Shown here: positions 1-9,368 of the stretch, piece after piece
How positions within the stretch are numbered: position 1 is the first letter of the stretch
Layout: every line of letters begins with the position of its first letter
Origin: Chara braunii
Taxonomy: Eukaryota > Streptophyta > Charophyceae > Charales > Characeae
NCBI GenBank assembly: GCA_003427395.1
Contig: BFEA01000017.1
Coordinates: 2,486,744-2,508,784 of the forward strand
Direction of reading: 5' to 3'
DNA length: 22,041 nt
Translations under genes and position numbers: made by a program
The notes under the pieces: generated by a model
Databases searched by the model: none
What the model was told of the DNA's origin: nothing
Seen by the model: only the letters and a program-made list of their open reading frames with translations

Positions 1-63
1 CAAATAGAACTGCCCGGTAAACCGTAGGCAGAGAGGGAGAAGAGGACAACAAACGAGGGGCTG

Positions 64-97
64 TGTATATATATATTTATTTATTTATTTATTTATT
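64..97. repeat. TA and TTTA microsatellite
   Basis: A short TA run passes into seven or so TTTA units. It is simple sequence with no coding meaning. Confidence 0.9.
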
Positions 98-142
98 GCT
101 ATTATAACTACTTAGTTGGGAAGTGGGTTTTTTAATGGTATT

Positions 143-190
143 TGTGTGTGTGTGTGTGTGTGTGTATGTCTGTGTGTGTGTGTGTGTGTG
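143..190. repeat. GT dinucleotide microsatellite
   Basis: About 24 GT units with one short interruption (ATGTC) near 166. It produces Cys-Val 'ORFs' in several frames, which are not genes. Alternating purine-pyrimidine GT tracts can adopt Z-DNA; that is general knowledge and not shown here. Confidence 0.95.
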
Positions 191-193
191 CCC

Positions 194-219
194 TGGGGGT
201 GGGGGGCTACCCCTCCCCC

Positions 220-220
<1 letters not shown>
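194..220. repeat. G/C-rich inverted repeat between two microsatellites
   Basis: TGGGGGTGGGG at 194-204 and CCCCTCCCCCA at 210-220 are complementary at 10 of 11 positions around a 5-base loop (GGCTA). It sits exactly between the GT and CAAT microsatellites. Confidence 0.8.
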
Positions 221-221
<1 letters not shown>

Positions 222-264
<43 letters not shown>

Positions 265-289
265 CGAGTCAATCAATCAATCAATCAGT
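222..289. repeat. CAAT tetranucleotide microsatellite
   Basis: About 17 CAAT units with two interruptions (CAACGAGT and CAGT), followed by a 16-A run. It gives spurious Asn-Gln-Ser-Ile ORFs. Confidence 0.95.
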
Positions 290-960
290 CAAAAAAAAAA
301 AAAAAAGTGAAAAAAAAAAATGCACAATTGTTTAACCACACAGAAAAAAGAAAAGTAAAAAAAAAAAGGGGTTCATTACTTGTTGCCTCCCTCCCTTAAA
401 ATGGACCCCCCCATTTCTTAATCTTTTTTTTTTTTTGAATGGGGGGGTTGGGGCCTTGGTCACGCTGTCGGAATCCCGACCCCGATTGGCAAGACCCCCC
501 TCCCCTTGGCCGCAGCTGGCCGGTTTCGGTCGCGACCGCTGCGGTCATGACTGCGGCAACCGCGGCCTCCGCGCATACATAGTCATCCGGTTGATCACAG
601 GTTTGGACCGTTTGGTTTGTCGACGTGCACTCGAAAAAACAGGGACAAATCGTTACATGGACACGCCCACATACGACCTCCACAATCCCGTTTGATTGAA
701 GGATTGAGCAGTTCATGATGTTGATTGACGCATAGACACACACATGTTCGGAAGCACGCGCATCCGCAAGCAAACACAAGTGATTGCATTCATTTGCTGA
801 TTGGTAGACAACATTGTTAACACACGATTCGTGAACACGATAAAAAACCACAAAACCCAACATTTTGTATAGAGTGAAAAATTAGAACTCAAACTTCTAT
901 TATTTAAAAAGATATATTTTCGACCATTTTCCAAAAGACAAAACCAAGGGTCTCTCGTGA
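290..960. other. Non-coding stretch with poly-A/T runs
   Basis: A-rich runs at 290-370 and a T run near 423-436 flank a more GC-rich patch at about 440-620. ORFs of up to 155 codons occur here but show no recognisable domain and carry low-complexity ends. I see no gene. Confidence 0.5.
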
Positions 961-968
961 TTTGTTAG

Positions 969-1040
969 GCCCGCCTTCACTTAGGGCGGGCGCATATGCT
1001 GCAGGGGGGCCCTTAGGCCTGCCGAGGACCCATATCCTCG
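969..1040. repeat. Two adjacent GC hairpins
   Basis: GCCCGCC at 969-975 pairs perfectly with GGCGGGC at 985-991 around a 9-base loop. CGAGGA at 1023-1028 pairs perfectly with TCCTCG at 1035-1040 around a 6-base loop. The strand and any function are unknown. Flanking DNA is AT-rich, so they stand out in composition. Confidence 0.6.
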
Positions 1041-1204
1041 CAAAATCCAAGAAAAGAAAAAAAAATTGATTTTAACTGACATTTCGTTAAAACTGACATT
1101 TTTTTCTAAAAACACGAAATTGAACGTAGTGAAATTTCACTCGAATTTGGTGTTAAATTGGTGTCGAATATTGTGAAGGTGTACCGTATATGTTATTAGG
1201 GTCC

Positions 1205-1605
1205 CATCATAGATCATATATCATAGATCATAGATGATATATCATATATCATATGTCATAGATCATACATCATATATCATAGATCATAGATCATATATCA
1301 TAGACCATAAATCCTTAATCATATATCATATTTCATATACCATAGATCATATATCATACATCATATACCACATATTATCATAAATCATAGATTATATCTC
1401 ATATCTCATATATCATAGATCATGCATCGTTTAGTATAAGACCATACATTAAATATCATATGGTTTAATGTTACAGATCATTTCTTACATGTCTTAGATT
1501 ATATATCGCCTGCATCGTGGATCATAGATCGTATATCATAGACCATATTATGCCGTATATTATAAACAATACATCCAACATCATAAATCATAGAACGCGT
1601 TTCAC
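1205..1605. repeat. ATCATAGATCATAT-type AT-rich satellite
   Basis: Many copies of 7-base words of the form ATCATAN and CATATAT are packed at 1205-1440, then degrade with substitutions until about 1605. Word boundaries drift, so no fixed longer period is seen. Confidence 0.9.
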
Positions 1606-2468
1606 CTGTCTTAGAACTGTGTTGTAATGGGGAGACATGTGCTGCCGTCATATGACTTCACTTTCATTATCAGATTATCCACCAAGACCGACTCGGGTGT
1701 CTCAATTCATTTTGACTGCTAGTGAGATGTGGACTACATCTTTTTGTTTACATGTGTCTTGTGTACAACATTATCTCATGTCCTACTTAATGAGATGCAT
1801 AAACAACGTGAGGTAGCAACCTCAGAGTGCAACCACATAACTTACACTTGTGACGATTTGGTTGGGAAGTGAGAGCCATATACGAATACGTTTTAGCCTT
1901 ATTCTGGCGTAAGTGGCACCCACTTCCCAACCGTGTTGTTTTTTTCCATTCCTCACTTATGCTACCGGCTGACCCCTGGCTGATATCGCCCACCTGCTGT
2001 AGCAGGTATCGCACCTGCTGGTGGGTGCAACTCCCACATGTTCTCTTGCTGGAGGCTTGAGCGCGGATGTGGCTGCTACGGGGTTCTCCGTAATACTATA
2101 ATGAAAAAAAAAAAGGACTAAAGTGGGAGGAAAAAAAAAGGGGGGGGGTTGGAGGGGGGGGCAAATAACACCACAAAAACATGCAATTTTACAGGACCGG
2201 GCCGCAATGCACGACCGCCACTCACACACACACGCACTCTCTCACCTATCATGTACCAAAATGTGGGTCAAGAACCATATTGGATACGTGTTGGTTTATG
2301 TTGGAGGCTTGTACGAAACCATGTTGAAGTCGTTGAGAAAAAGTTTGAGCCCTGTTGGAAACCATGTTGGACTCGTTGGGAATAAGTTGATAATGTTGAT
2401 GAGTTGTTGAACACAGCAGAAGACCCAGTAAACAAAAAGTTGGTCACACCCCTTCTGGCGTGAATAAG
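1606..2468. other. Intergenic DNA, no gene seen
   Basis: Short ORFs only. It contains a perfect palindromic pair, ACCTGCT at 1992-1998 and AGCAGGT at 2001-2007, then A- and G-runs near 2102-2160 and a CA-rich patch near 2222-2240. None supports a gene. Confidence 0.5.
2315..2392. repeat. Imperfect 43-bp direct repeat, two copies
   Basis: The segment beginning GAAACCATGTTG recurs at 2315 and 2358 with a few substitutions over about 35 bases, giving a 43-bp period. It lies just beyond the point where the retroelement frame ends. Confidence 0.65.
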
Positions 2469-2609
2469 TTAGACATCAAAAATAAATTTTGTTAAATTTC
2501 GGTGACAATTTTTCTGTTGGAGCTCTCCACGGCTGGTCACTGGGTCCTCTATGTCCACCATGTATGAGCCATCGTGCAAGTGCATGCCTATCATCTCCAC
2601 ATTCGCGCA

Positions 2610-3098
2610 TCACGGTCTACCGAGGATTACGTCGTGGTCCATTTCCTCCATTACAGCCATCCGCTGAAACGACCAGATCGATTCCCTGACTCCTGCCTTT
2701 ACAGCACACTTCGTGACGTACCCAGCGAACGGGATTTCCCCGCCAGCTCCGCGGATGCTCCCTGTTACTTCCTTGTTTACCGTACACCCCATGATCGTTG
2801 CGAAATCTCTTCTTATGAGAGTGATTTCTGCTCCCCCGTCTACTAACGCGTCGGTATGATGAGTCCCGATCTGGATTTTCAGCTTCCCTACGGGCAGTGC
2901 ATGAAAGCTAAGCTTTGTCACGGATGGTAACCTCATGACCTCGCCGCCCTCTCGGTCGGGCAAACTCAAACGAATGTTCGCAAAAGCTTTCTCGAGATCC
3001 TCCAAGTCCCCACGACTCCTCTGAAGGTTAGCTACTTCTTGCGGAGCTTCCTCCTCCCTCTCCCCTTCTGGTAATTTGGGGTTGTCGCCTATTTCTAC
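2610..3098 (-). other. Retropepsin-like aspartic protease domain
   Basis: An LVDGGAEITLI block (the DGGA codons lie at 2829-2840) matches the catalytic loop of retroviral-type aspartic proteases, in which DTG or DSG is usual. The second conserved element, HDVILGRP, ends at 2613. It is immediately followed by TGA where many relatives would have a Trp. The domain belongs to the longer pseudogene; its own apparent start at 3005 is an internal Met. Confidence 0.8.
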
Positions 3099-3677
3099 TC
3101 ACCGCCGGGTCAACAGTTGTCTAAGCCCTTTGAGCAACCTAGGGCTAGCCTGCAGCATGGTCTGAAAAGACACCGATACCATGGTTCCTAGTAACTTGCT
3201 AATGGTGTCGTCGATCTCAGGCAAGGATAAGATCGGGATCTGGTACCTAAACTTCTTCTTGGCAGCGGTAAATTTTTTTGTAGGCTCCTCTTCTCTAGGT
3301 TTCTCATAGACCTTTTCCGGTTCCTCGGCCTCAGGCTCTGCCTAGGGTTCCGAACTTCCAGCAACCTCCTCCATCACGGTGTCGCGGTTAATCCTTCTCC
3401 CAGTCGTCCCTAGACGAGTAGTCGCGTTCACCCTATCACGTCCGTCGTTTTCCAAAATAAAGTTGACCTGCGGCCCTCGCCCCCGGAGTTGATCCCAGAT
3501 GATCTCGCCCACCGGTTCGGCTTCTACGACCATTATTTCTAACCTGTTGAGCATGATGATGGCTCGCCGCATCCCTCCTGACGAGTTCCAGTTCACCCGT
3601 TCCCCCTGTGGTTCAAATATCTCGCCCTTTAATGACCTGGTACACCTCCTTTTTAGTATGTCATGGTTGAGTTTTGG

Positions 3678-3719
3678 ACATGCCCGCACAAAATGCCCTA
3701 CTGCGGTACAGTATTTGCA
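3678..3719 (-). other. CCHC zinc knuckle of gag
   Basis: The motif reads C-K-Y-C-T-A-V-G-H-F-V-R-A-C, an exact CX2CX4HX4C nucleic-acid-binding knuckle as in retroviral and retrotransposon nucleocapsids. All four ligands are intact. It lies between the coiled segment and the protease in the normal gag order. Confidence 0.95.
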
Positions 3720-5240
3720 TTGTTCGTTGGCGGGATCTCTTCGTCCATATCCACGATTGGCTACCCCTGGCGGAACTACTGCTTCCTGGGGCGGGAGGGG
3801 GGGACGGGATACTTTCGCCTGCATAACTACTAGCACGCTCTCCATCCTTTCAATCTTGTTGTCGACTCCGTGCACCCGTTCGTGTAGGCTTTCAATCCCC
3901 TTTTTCACCTTGTCGCCCGTCCTACTGGTCAAGTCTATGACCTCCCCTTCCTTGAGCAAGGCCAACGTTTCTGTTACTACCGTTTTCTCAACCAGATCTG
4001 TTACGGTGCTAAAATCAACATCCCGAGTGTTTACGAACTTACTCGTCTGTTGGTAAGCAGACAGGATCTTGTCTTTGTCGAACTCGGAGAACTGCCTGAG
4101 GAAATATTTGCTCATTATCCGGTCCGTGACCCCGAGGATCCTTAGTGCTACCAAAGTAAACTCCCGTAGGAAGTTATTGTACGTTGGGAAGTTCTTCCTC
4201 TGGACTGTTGCTAAATCGGCCTTCGTTGCCATCTTCTATGCCGCTAGATATTTTCTCATCATCACATCTCGGGTTTCTTTCCAAGACCGGCTCGCGGCCA
4301 CAATGGCCATTATGTCCCGCCCTAGGCTCAAAGACACATGCTGCCCCAGGTGGTCCATCTTCTCTTCTTCGGTCCATTTCAACAACGCAGCCAGATTCTC
4401 GTAATCTATCAGGAATTCCATGATGTTCGCCCCATCAAACGTCAACTTTTTCTTAGCATCCGCTAGGTAGCTTTGATTTTTGTTTAGTGCTCGTGCGAGG
4501 GACAACACTATTTTCTTAAGGCCGCCCTCGGAGTTGCTGGCCTCGCCTGCCGTACTGTTATCTGGACCTTCCTTGCCGGTCTTCTGTCCCTCCCTGGTTT
4601 TCATAGTTCCTTCTGGGTCAAACCATCCCAACACTCTTTCCCTAAGGCTCCAAAGTCCTTCGCATCCTCGTACTACTGCTGGTGTGGTCGGCAGGCGGCT
4701 AGCCCTACTATCCATGGCTGGCGGAGTCGTAGCCTTTTCTGCTTCCATCCCCGGAGAGTTCTCTCCGTCTTTCCTTCTCTTGCTCGGCGTTCCTCCACGG
4801 TCACTACCTTTATCCCCTTGTCCAGTCCCACCTCGGCTGGCTTTCCGTTCGTCCCGGGGTTCCTCCTGCAGAGGGCCTTCTTCGTTCGCATTCATCATTT
4901 CCTCAATCAATCTTGCCTTGTATTCCGCGGTCCTCTTTTCTATCTCGGCTAGTTTGCGCCTCGCATCCGTGACCCTTACTTTCTTAGACATGGCTCCTTC
5001 CAAGTTTCGGGGGCTTGTCCTATCCTTATTTCTGCCCTCCTTGGTCTCCTGAGTCCCTTGCCTGCTTCCCCCGGCTTTCCCCGAGCTTTCTCCTGTGGAG
5101 ATTTCCTTCCGGTTCCTTTTGGTACCATCCGGATTTATCGATTCTCTGTCCTTCTGCCCCCCCTCGCTTTGTGCGGCACTGCCTCCTAAGCCTGGTTCTC
5201 CTTCACTCTTACGGTTATTTGTCTCCTCCACCGTCGCCAT

Positions 5241-5704
5241 TTTGCCTAGTTCTGCATAAGCCAAAGAATTCCCAAGACACACGCAATGCGAGGTATTTAG
5301 GTTCCCTAGGCTCCCAGCTCTGCTGGCTTATCTTTATAGCCCCCTTTCCTATCCCCGTTTCCTGATTGCCCTTCCTTAAGGAGGAGCCATGACTGACCCT
5401 GCCGCCCAGCCGAGGTATGAACGTGACTTGGCTTCCTTTATCACAAGCTCGTTTGTAGTGCCCTTGTCCCATCGGCCGATGCGAGGGAGTCCGGGTTAGG
5501 CATTCTGCTAGGGAAAGTCTTCCCGAGCAGTGTTTCCTATTTTTGACCTTTGGGTTATGGTCAATCATTAGGAGTCTACCCCCTTCTTTGTTTTTCTAGA
5601 GGGTTTTAGCCACCCGGGTCCGAGGCCCCTCTCTTATTCCCATCGGCGAACTTCCGTACGCAGCGAACTATACTTGACCTGCCCTATTGACCCGCTTGCG
5701 GATG
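5241..5704 (-). other. Spacer between unit D and gag
   Basis: 464 bases on the coding side of the cluster. A 117-codon minus-strand ORF overlaps it in another frame (5215-5568), but it runs over the gag start and shows no similarity to units A-D. I treat this as leader or former LTR sequence. I could not identify a primer-binding site or a terminal TG/CA pair. Confidence 0.35.
5332..5338 (-). promoter_or_regulatory. Candidate TATA box for gag
   Basis: TATAAAG on the minus strand, 92-98 bases upstream of the chosen gag ATG (5240). This would allow transcription to begin about 65 bases before the ATG. It is one short motif and could be chance; no LTR boundary was found around it. Confidence 0.3.
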
Positions 5705-6520
5705 CTAATCCCGCTCTCGCCCTCGCGACTCTTCTGGTTTGGTCGGCTCCTGGAATAGTTCAGCCACCCTTGCTAAATAACTCTCTCCTATGTCAATTTC
5801 CCTCTTAATTATGCGTTCGCATCCCGCTCAGTCTAGCCGTGGCGCCCTAAACATCAGGATGTGGATGACTTCCAGCAACTCGTGGGCCCTGTTTCCCCAG
5901 AACGGCCCATGCTCCACAGCGACATCGTAGAACATCCCAATGGTAGGGGAGGGAAAGTGGCCTGCCCAGACTATCGCTGAGTCTGTCAGCTCCTGCGCTC
6001 TTGCGAGGCTTCCGAAGACGAGGTCTATCATAAAACGTGGCACTCGGCATCTCAGCGGAGTGGTCGGTGCCCTGAACTCCCTCCAACCTCTCATTTTCAC
6101 CCGGGTAAGTAAGCCCACGTTCCTTCTGCCCCTGATTGATTGTCCTATCCGGGTCAACGTCCGGGCAGCCCTTCGAAAGACCGGTGTCAGCTCGTAACCT
6201 TGTGCTATCTCTACCCCCAACGAGTGTCAGCCGATCTCAAGCAGATACATGGTCGCGGTAACTTTCAGATTGGAATACAGATCGTCCCCGGGTCCTCGAT
6301 TGAGTCTCATCCTTGTCCACCGACATTCTACCAACATGAAGGCGGCGTCTCGTCCCAAAGTCACGGCCCGCCATTTTATGTCGAATCCCCGATAGGTAGA
6401 ACTCGACGGGAGGGATACTTCCCATCGTCCACCGTTATTCCAAGGCGGTCCGGGGTACCGGGGCTGGCGTTCCATTTGCACACGGGGCTGACGTTCCATT
6501 CGCTCACGTCTTGCTGCCAT
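5705..6520 (-). pseudogene. Unit D: decayed ORF of an unrecognised four-copy family
   Basis: 272 codons from ATG at 6520 (MAARRERM) to TAG at 5705-5707, with in-frame TGA at 6227-6229 and 5828-5830. I do not recognise the family. Similarity to units B and C is visible in blocks: WEVSLP near the start; KVTATMYLLEIG just before the first TGA; RGWREF with APTTP, matching QEGLEF with ADPER in unit C; a hydrophobic helix; FYDVAVEHGPFWGN at about 5898-5930; a hydrophobic IHIL segment; and after the second TGA RIIKREIDIGESYLARVAELF, matching the C-terminal block of the others. The first TGA occupies the column that is Trp in unit C. The product appears soluble and mixed helical, with no signal peptide seen. 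It ends 464 bases before gag, on the same strand. An upstream Met at 6589 exists but lacks similarity to the other copies. Confidence 0.65.
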
Positions 6521-6639
6521 CGTTGCCTCGGTGATTCCTTGTATAGTCCACATAGAAAGGGTTACAACCAACCCCCAGAAACCGCCCACCTACTGCCCTC
6601 CTTGTCCTTCGTGTTTTCATTCCTCTTTTCTAGTCCCAA

Positions 6640-7431
6640 CTATCCCTCCATACCCCTGGGAGTAGTAGCCCCCTCTGGCAGCTCGTACAGCCGATAGAGA
6701 TCATCTACGTAGGTCACGCCCCGACCTACCTCCCACCGGATGATTCCCCACATGGCCTCATCACTTATTTGTGGGACTCCCGGCCTAGTATTTACTACTG
6801 TTTGTAGAATGCAAAGCACCTCGCGCCCCTATTCGTCCCCGAAAGGCCCCATCTCTAGGAAGGCCCGATAGTATTCTCGATACATTAACGCTTCGTCAAA
6901 GTTTAGCCTAGTTACGGCAGTTACCGCCTGCTCCACTCGCTCTATGCCTCCCATTAGCCTCAGCAGAAAGAGCGGTAGACTCATCCGTACGACCTTATTG
7001 GGCAGCTCGAAGATCCCTGCCGCGGCAACTCTTACCTCCGCCGTCACGTCATCTCGTTCCGGGTCTGCAAACTCAAGCCCCTCCTGCCAGGTTATTTGCC
7101 ATGCCGCTTCGAACATTCGTACGGGGTCATCCCCGGAGGCCAAGGCAATCCCAAAAGTCTGCCACCCTTCTTCCGACAGGTGTAAGGATCTCGTCGCATG
7201 CACTCGCCCTGGGAGGTCCAAATTTACGCCCTCGAATTCCTCTCTCGCACGCCATTCCAGCTCCACTACTAGGTTCACTGTGTCCTCCACCAACTCTATC
7301 CCCACCCAGTCCATTACCGGATTGCTTACCGCATTTCTTGTCGGCAGGCTTATTTCGACCTTGCCTTCTTATATTCTTGGTGGCAGGATCCCACGAGGTC
7401 TATCCTCCCAGAACGTCATTCGCCGGGCCAT
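6640..7431 (-). pseudogene. Unit C: decayed ORF of an unrecognised four-copy family
   Basis: 264 codons from ATG at 7431 (MARRMTFWEDRPRG) to TAG at 6640-6642, with TAA at 7369-7371 and TAG at 6829-6831. The middle is the longest open piece of the family (7314-6832). Visible blocks: MDWVGIELVED; LHLSEEGWQTF; ALASGDDPVRMFEAAWQ; WQEGLEFADPERDDV; a hydrophobic LPLFLLRLMGG helix; YYRAFLEMGPFGDE at about 6832-6873; and, beyond the TAG, WGIIRWEVGRGVTYVDDLYRLYE. Each has a counterpart in unit B. Its Trp codons at 7306-7308 and 7162-7164 align with TGA in unit B, and the second also aligns with TGA in unit D. The function is unknown. Unit B ends 305 bases upstream. Between them lies a run of about nine C. 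Confidence 0.65.
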
Positions 7432-7736
7432 CTTGCAATGTCTCCTTTCCTGCTTTCTTAGTTCGATTGCTGCACCCACCGAGATTCCATGCCTTTCGTA
7501 TTTTAGTCTTTCAGCCCTCCCTACTTATCGTACACTGGTTCTTGTCGCTATCCACGACTCATACACGTACAATTCTACCCCCCCCCTTTTTCCGGTTGCT
7601 GCCACTTCCCCCTTGTTTCGATCCTTATGCGCCATCCACGCCCTAATGTACACACACTCTTTCTTATGTTACACCTCAATTCACAAGCACCCTCCACACT
7701 CAGGCCTTTTTGCGGCGTTTGATCCATCGGCCTCAT

Positions 7737-8492
7737 TTAGTCAAACCACAGCACCTCAAATAGTTTAAAGACATCGTCTACGTAGGAGGGTGCAGTCGCC
7801 GCCTCCCGGCTAACTATGGCGTCCCAAGACTCCGCCTCTGCCTCTAGGCGGTCATACCTGCTTATTCTTAGGATGATGATGACTTCCTCGACTTTATCTC
7901 CGTAGAAGGGCCCATATTTCAATGAGAGCCTATAGAACTCCTCGGTCAGCCAGACACACTCTATATGCATCTTTCTCATGGAGTCGGCCACTTCTAAAAT
8001 GTGCTCAAACTTCCCAAACCACTCGACTATGAACTCCGGTACCCAAGCCGTTATCCATAGACTTGGAGGCTTAAGTTCCTTTCATCCTCCCATCACAACC
8101 CTGCTACTAACTTCGTCCCATCCCTCGTTGGCGAACCGCTTGCCTTCTTTTCGGGTTCGGGCCTCTGCATCCCCTAGAAGCCACATCGGGTCCTGTCCCA
8201 TTGCTAACATGGTGCAGAACAAGTGTCATCCATCCTCGGAAAGAACAATCGTTCCGACTGACTCCACCTTGCCTTCTGCTATATCATCCCAACCTTCCTC
8301 TTCCCTTATTGGGTTCCGAATCCGCTCTATCTATACATACGACAAGTCTCGGGCAACCTCAAACCCAATTCAGTCGCACGTGGTCCCCCTCCATCCGTTT
8401 CCTGTCGGTATAGGCATTTCTATTCCTCCTCTGAGTCGCCGTGGTTCCCAACCTTTGAAGGTGTACTCCATCATCATTTCTTCTCTAGTCAT
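7737..8492 (-). pseudogene. Unit B: decayed ORF of an unrecognised four-copy family
   Basis: 252 codons from ATG at 8492 (MTREEMMMEYTF) to TAA at 7737-7739, with four in-frame stops: TGA 8370-8372, TAG 8331-8333, TGA 8226-8228 and TGA 8082-8084. Blocks shared with unit C in the same order are: EMPIPTGN; IGFEVARDLSYV; TIVLSEDG directly before TGA; LAMGQDPMWLLGDAEAR; KEGKRFANEGWDEV; VPEFIVEWFGKF; EEFYRLSLKYGPFYGD at about 7896-7937; EEVIIIL; and SYVDDVFKLFEV ending near 7746. The start is chosen because MTREE aligns with the MARR starts of the other units. Only 63 bases separate it from the stop of unit A, in the same reading frame. The function is unknown. Confidence 0.65.
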
Positions 8493-8555
8493 CTTTCCCT
8501 TTCCTGCACAATACCAGGCCACCAGTCCTTCCTAAGTTAAATCACCCCAGCCCTC

Positions 8556-9368
8556 TTAGAAGTCCCAGTCCTCTATCTCTTCATCTTCATCTTCATCTCT
8601 GAGGTCGTCCTCCTCGTCGTACACCAACTCCCTTGCCCCATTTAAAAACGTTTCCTCTATTGCCACATTCCTGTAGACTATCCCCCAATGCACAGCGCTA
8701 GGGACAAAGATATTGTCTATGCTAAGGCAGTTTAGTATCTCGGTCAGCTCCTCCGCCCAGTTCCCCTCGAACGACCCCATCTCTACTGATAACCGAAAAA
8801 AATCTTGCCTAGCGCATTGGTATAGCCCGAGGTTCGTCATGGACTGGCATATCCGTACTAGCCTGCTCCGAGTTTCGAAAACCGCATCCACTAGGAAGGG
8901 GGGCAACACACATCACATAATTTTTACGGGCCGCCTCATGCTTCCTCTATCCCCAAGTTCCACCCGTACGTCTACCCTTTCCATTTTCATTTCCCTCCGT
9001 TGACATGCAGCCCACATGACCTCTGCTTCTGCCTTCCTAAACAACTCGTCCGGTGTATTCCCGAGTGTCAACTCTATGATCATAGCTTTCTCCCCATCTT
9101 GCGACAAGTAGACCCACCCCCGGGCTTCTACTGTCCCTCAGAATTCCAAATCCATTAAACTTGGTGACAACCTCGTCAAGCTGACATTAGTCCATACTGT
9201 TTCTATCCAAAGGAAAGCATCCTCTCCTTCCAACATTACCGTTTGATACGCTGGTTCAAGGTCCGCCCACGTCCCATTTTCCGGGAGAACGACCGATACC
9301 CCATCCTTTACATCTACTGGCATTTCCGGACCGCTAGTATAGATTGGCGAAGGCAACCATCGCGCCAT
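8556..9368 (-). pseudogene. Unit A: decayed ORF of an unrecognised four-copy family
   Basis: 271 codons from ATG at 9368 (MARWLPSPIYTSGPEMPV) to TAA at 8556-8558, with in-frame TGA at 9138-9140 and 8913-8915. It is the most divergent copy but keeps the order of blocks: EMPVDVKDG; VYLSQDGEKAM; a short region rich in Arg, Lys and Glu; LPPFLVDAVF, matching LPLFLLRLMG in unit C; DFFRLSVEMGSFEGNWAEEL at about 8739-8798; LTEILNCL; and HWGIVYRNVAIEETF. It ends in an acidic tail rich in Asp and Glu. The second TGA aligns with Arg in unit C, consistent with CGA to TGA. No further copy is clear upstream; the DNA before 9368 has stops in all three minus frames. The function is unknown. Confidence 0.6.

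Larger units (their letters stand above)
2469..5240 (-). pseudogene. Ty3/gypsy-like gag-protease polyprotein, nonsense-riddled
   Basis: A retrotransposon capsid-protease gene. One minus-strand frame runs from ATG at 5240 to TAA at 2469-2471 and is interrupted by TAG at 4236-4238, TAG at 3342-3344, TGA at 3099-3101 and TGA at 2610-2612. The peptide reads sensibly across each stop, so these are in-frame nonsense codons and not frameshifts. Order: a charged, low-complexity N-terminus (5240 to about 4560); a capsid-like helical region around the first stop; a heptad-like stretch near 3850-3900; a CCHC knuckle (3678-3719); an acidic linker; and a retropepsin-like domain ending in an ILGRP motif. 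No reverse transcriptase, RNase H or integrase follows, and the frame loses coherence near 2515, so the element is truncated. The start at 5240 is preferred over 5282 because the MATVEE sequence follows a TATA box at a plausible distance. The gag-protease assignment is firm; the host is not. Confidence 0.85.

Noticed and set aside
116-399. Three overlapping plus ORFs rich in Cys-Val and Asn-Gln-Ser
   Set aside because: They are the GT and CAAT microsatellites read in three frames.
396-863. 155-codon minus ORF
   Set aside because: It has no recognisable domain, starts in AT-rich DNA and ends in homopolymer-encoded Lys; composition explains it.
3499-4056. 185-codon plus ORF
   Set aside because: It is antisense to the gag frame, which has a zinc knuckle; the plus reading is a shadow. 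The same applies to 4480-5052.
6944-8535. Long plus ORFs of 181-274 codons opposite units B and C
   Set aside because: They are Ser/Pro/Leu-rich shadows. The minus strand carries the blocks conserved between copies.
2469-9368. Alternative nuclear genetic code as the main explanation for all stops
   Set aside because: TAA and TAG also interrupt the frames and one TGA aligns with Arg, so ordinary decay is simpler. TGA as Trp is kept only as a testable option.
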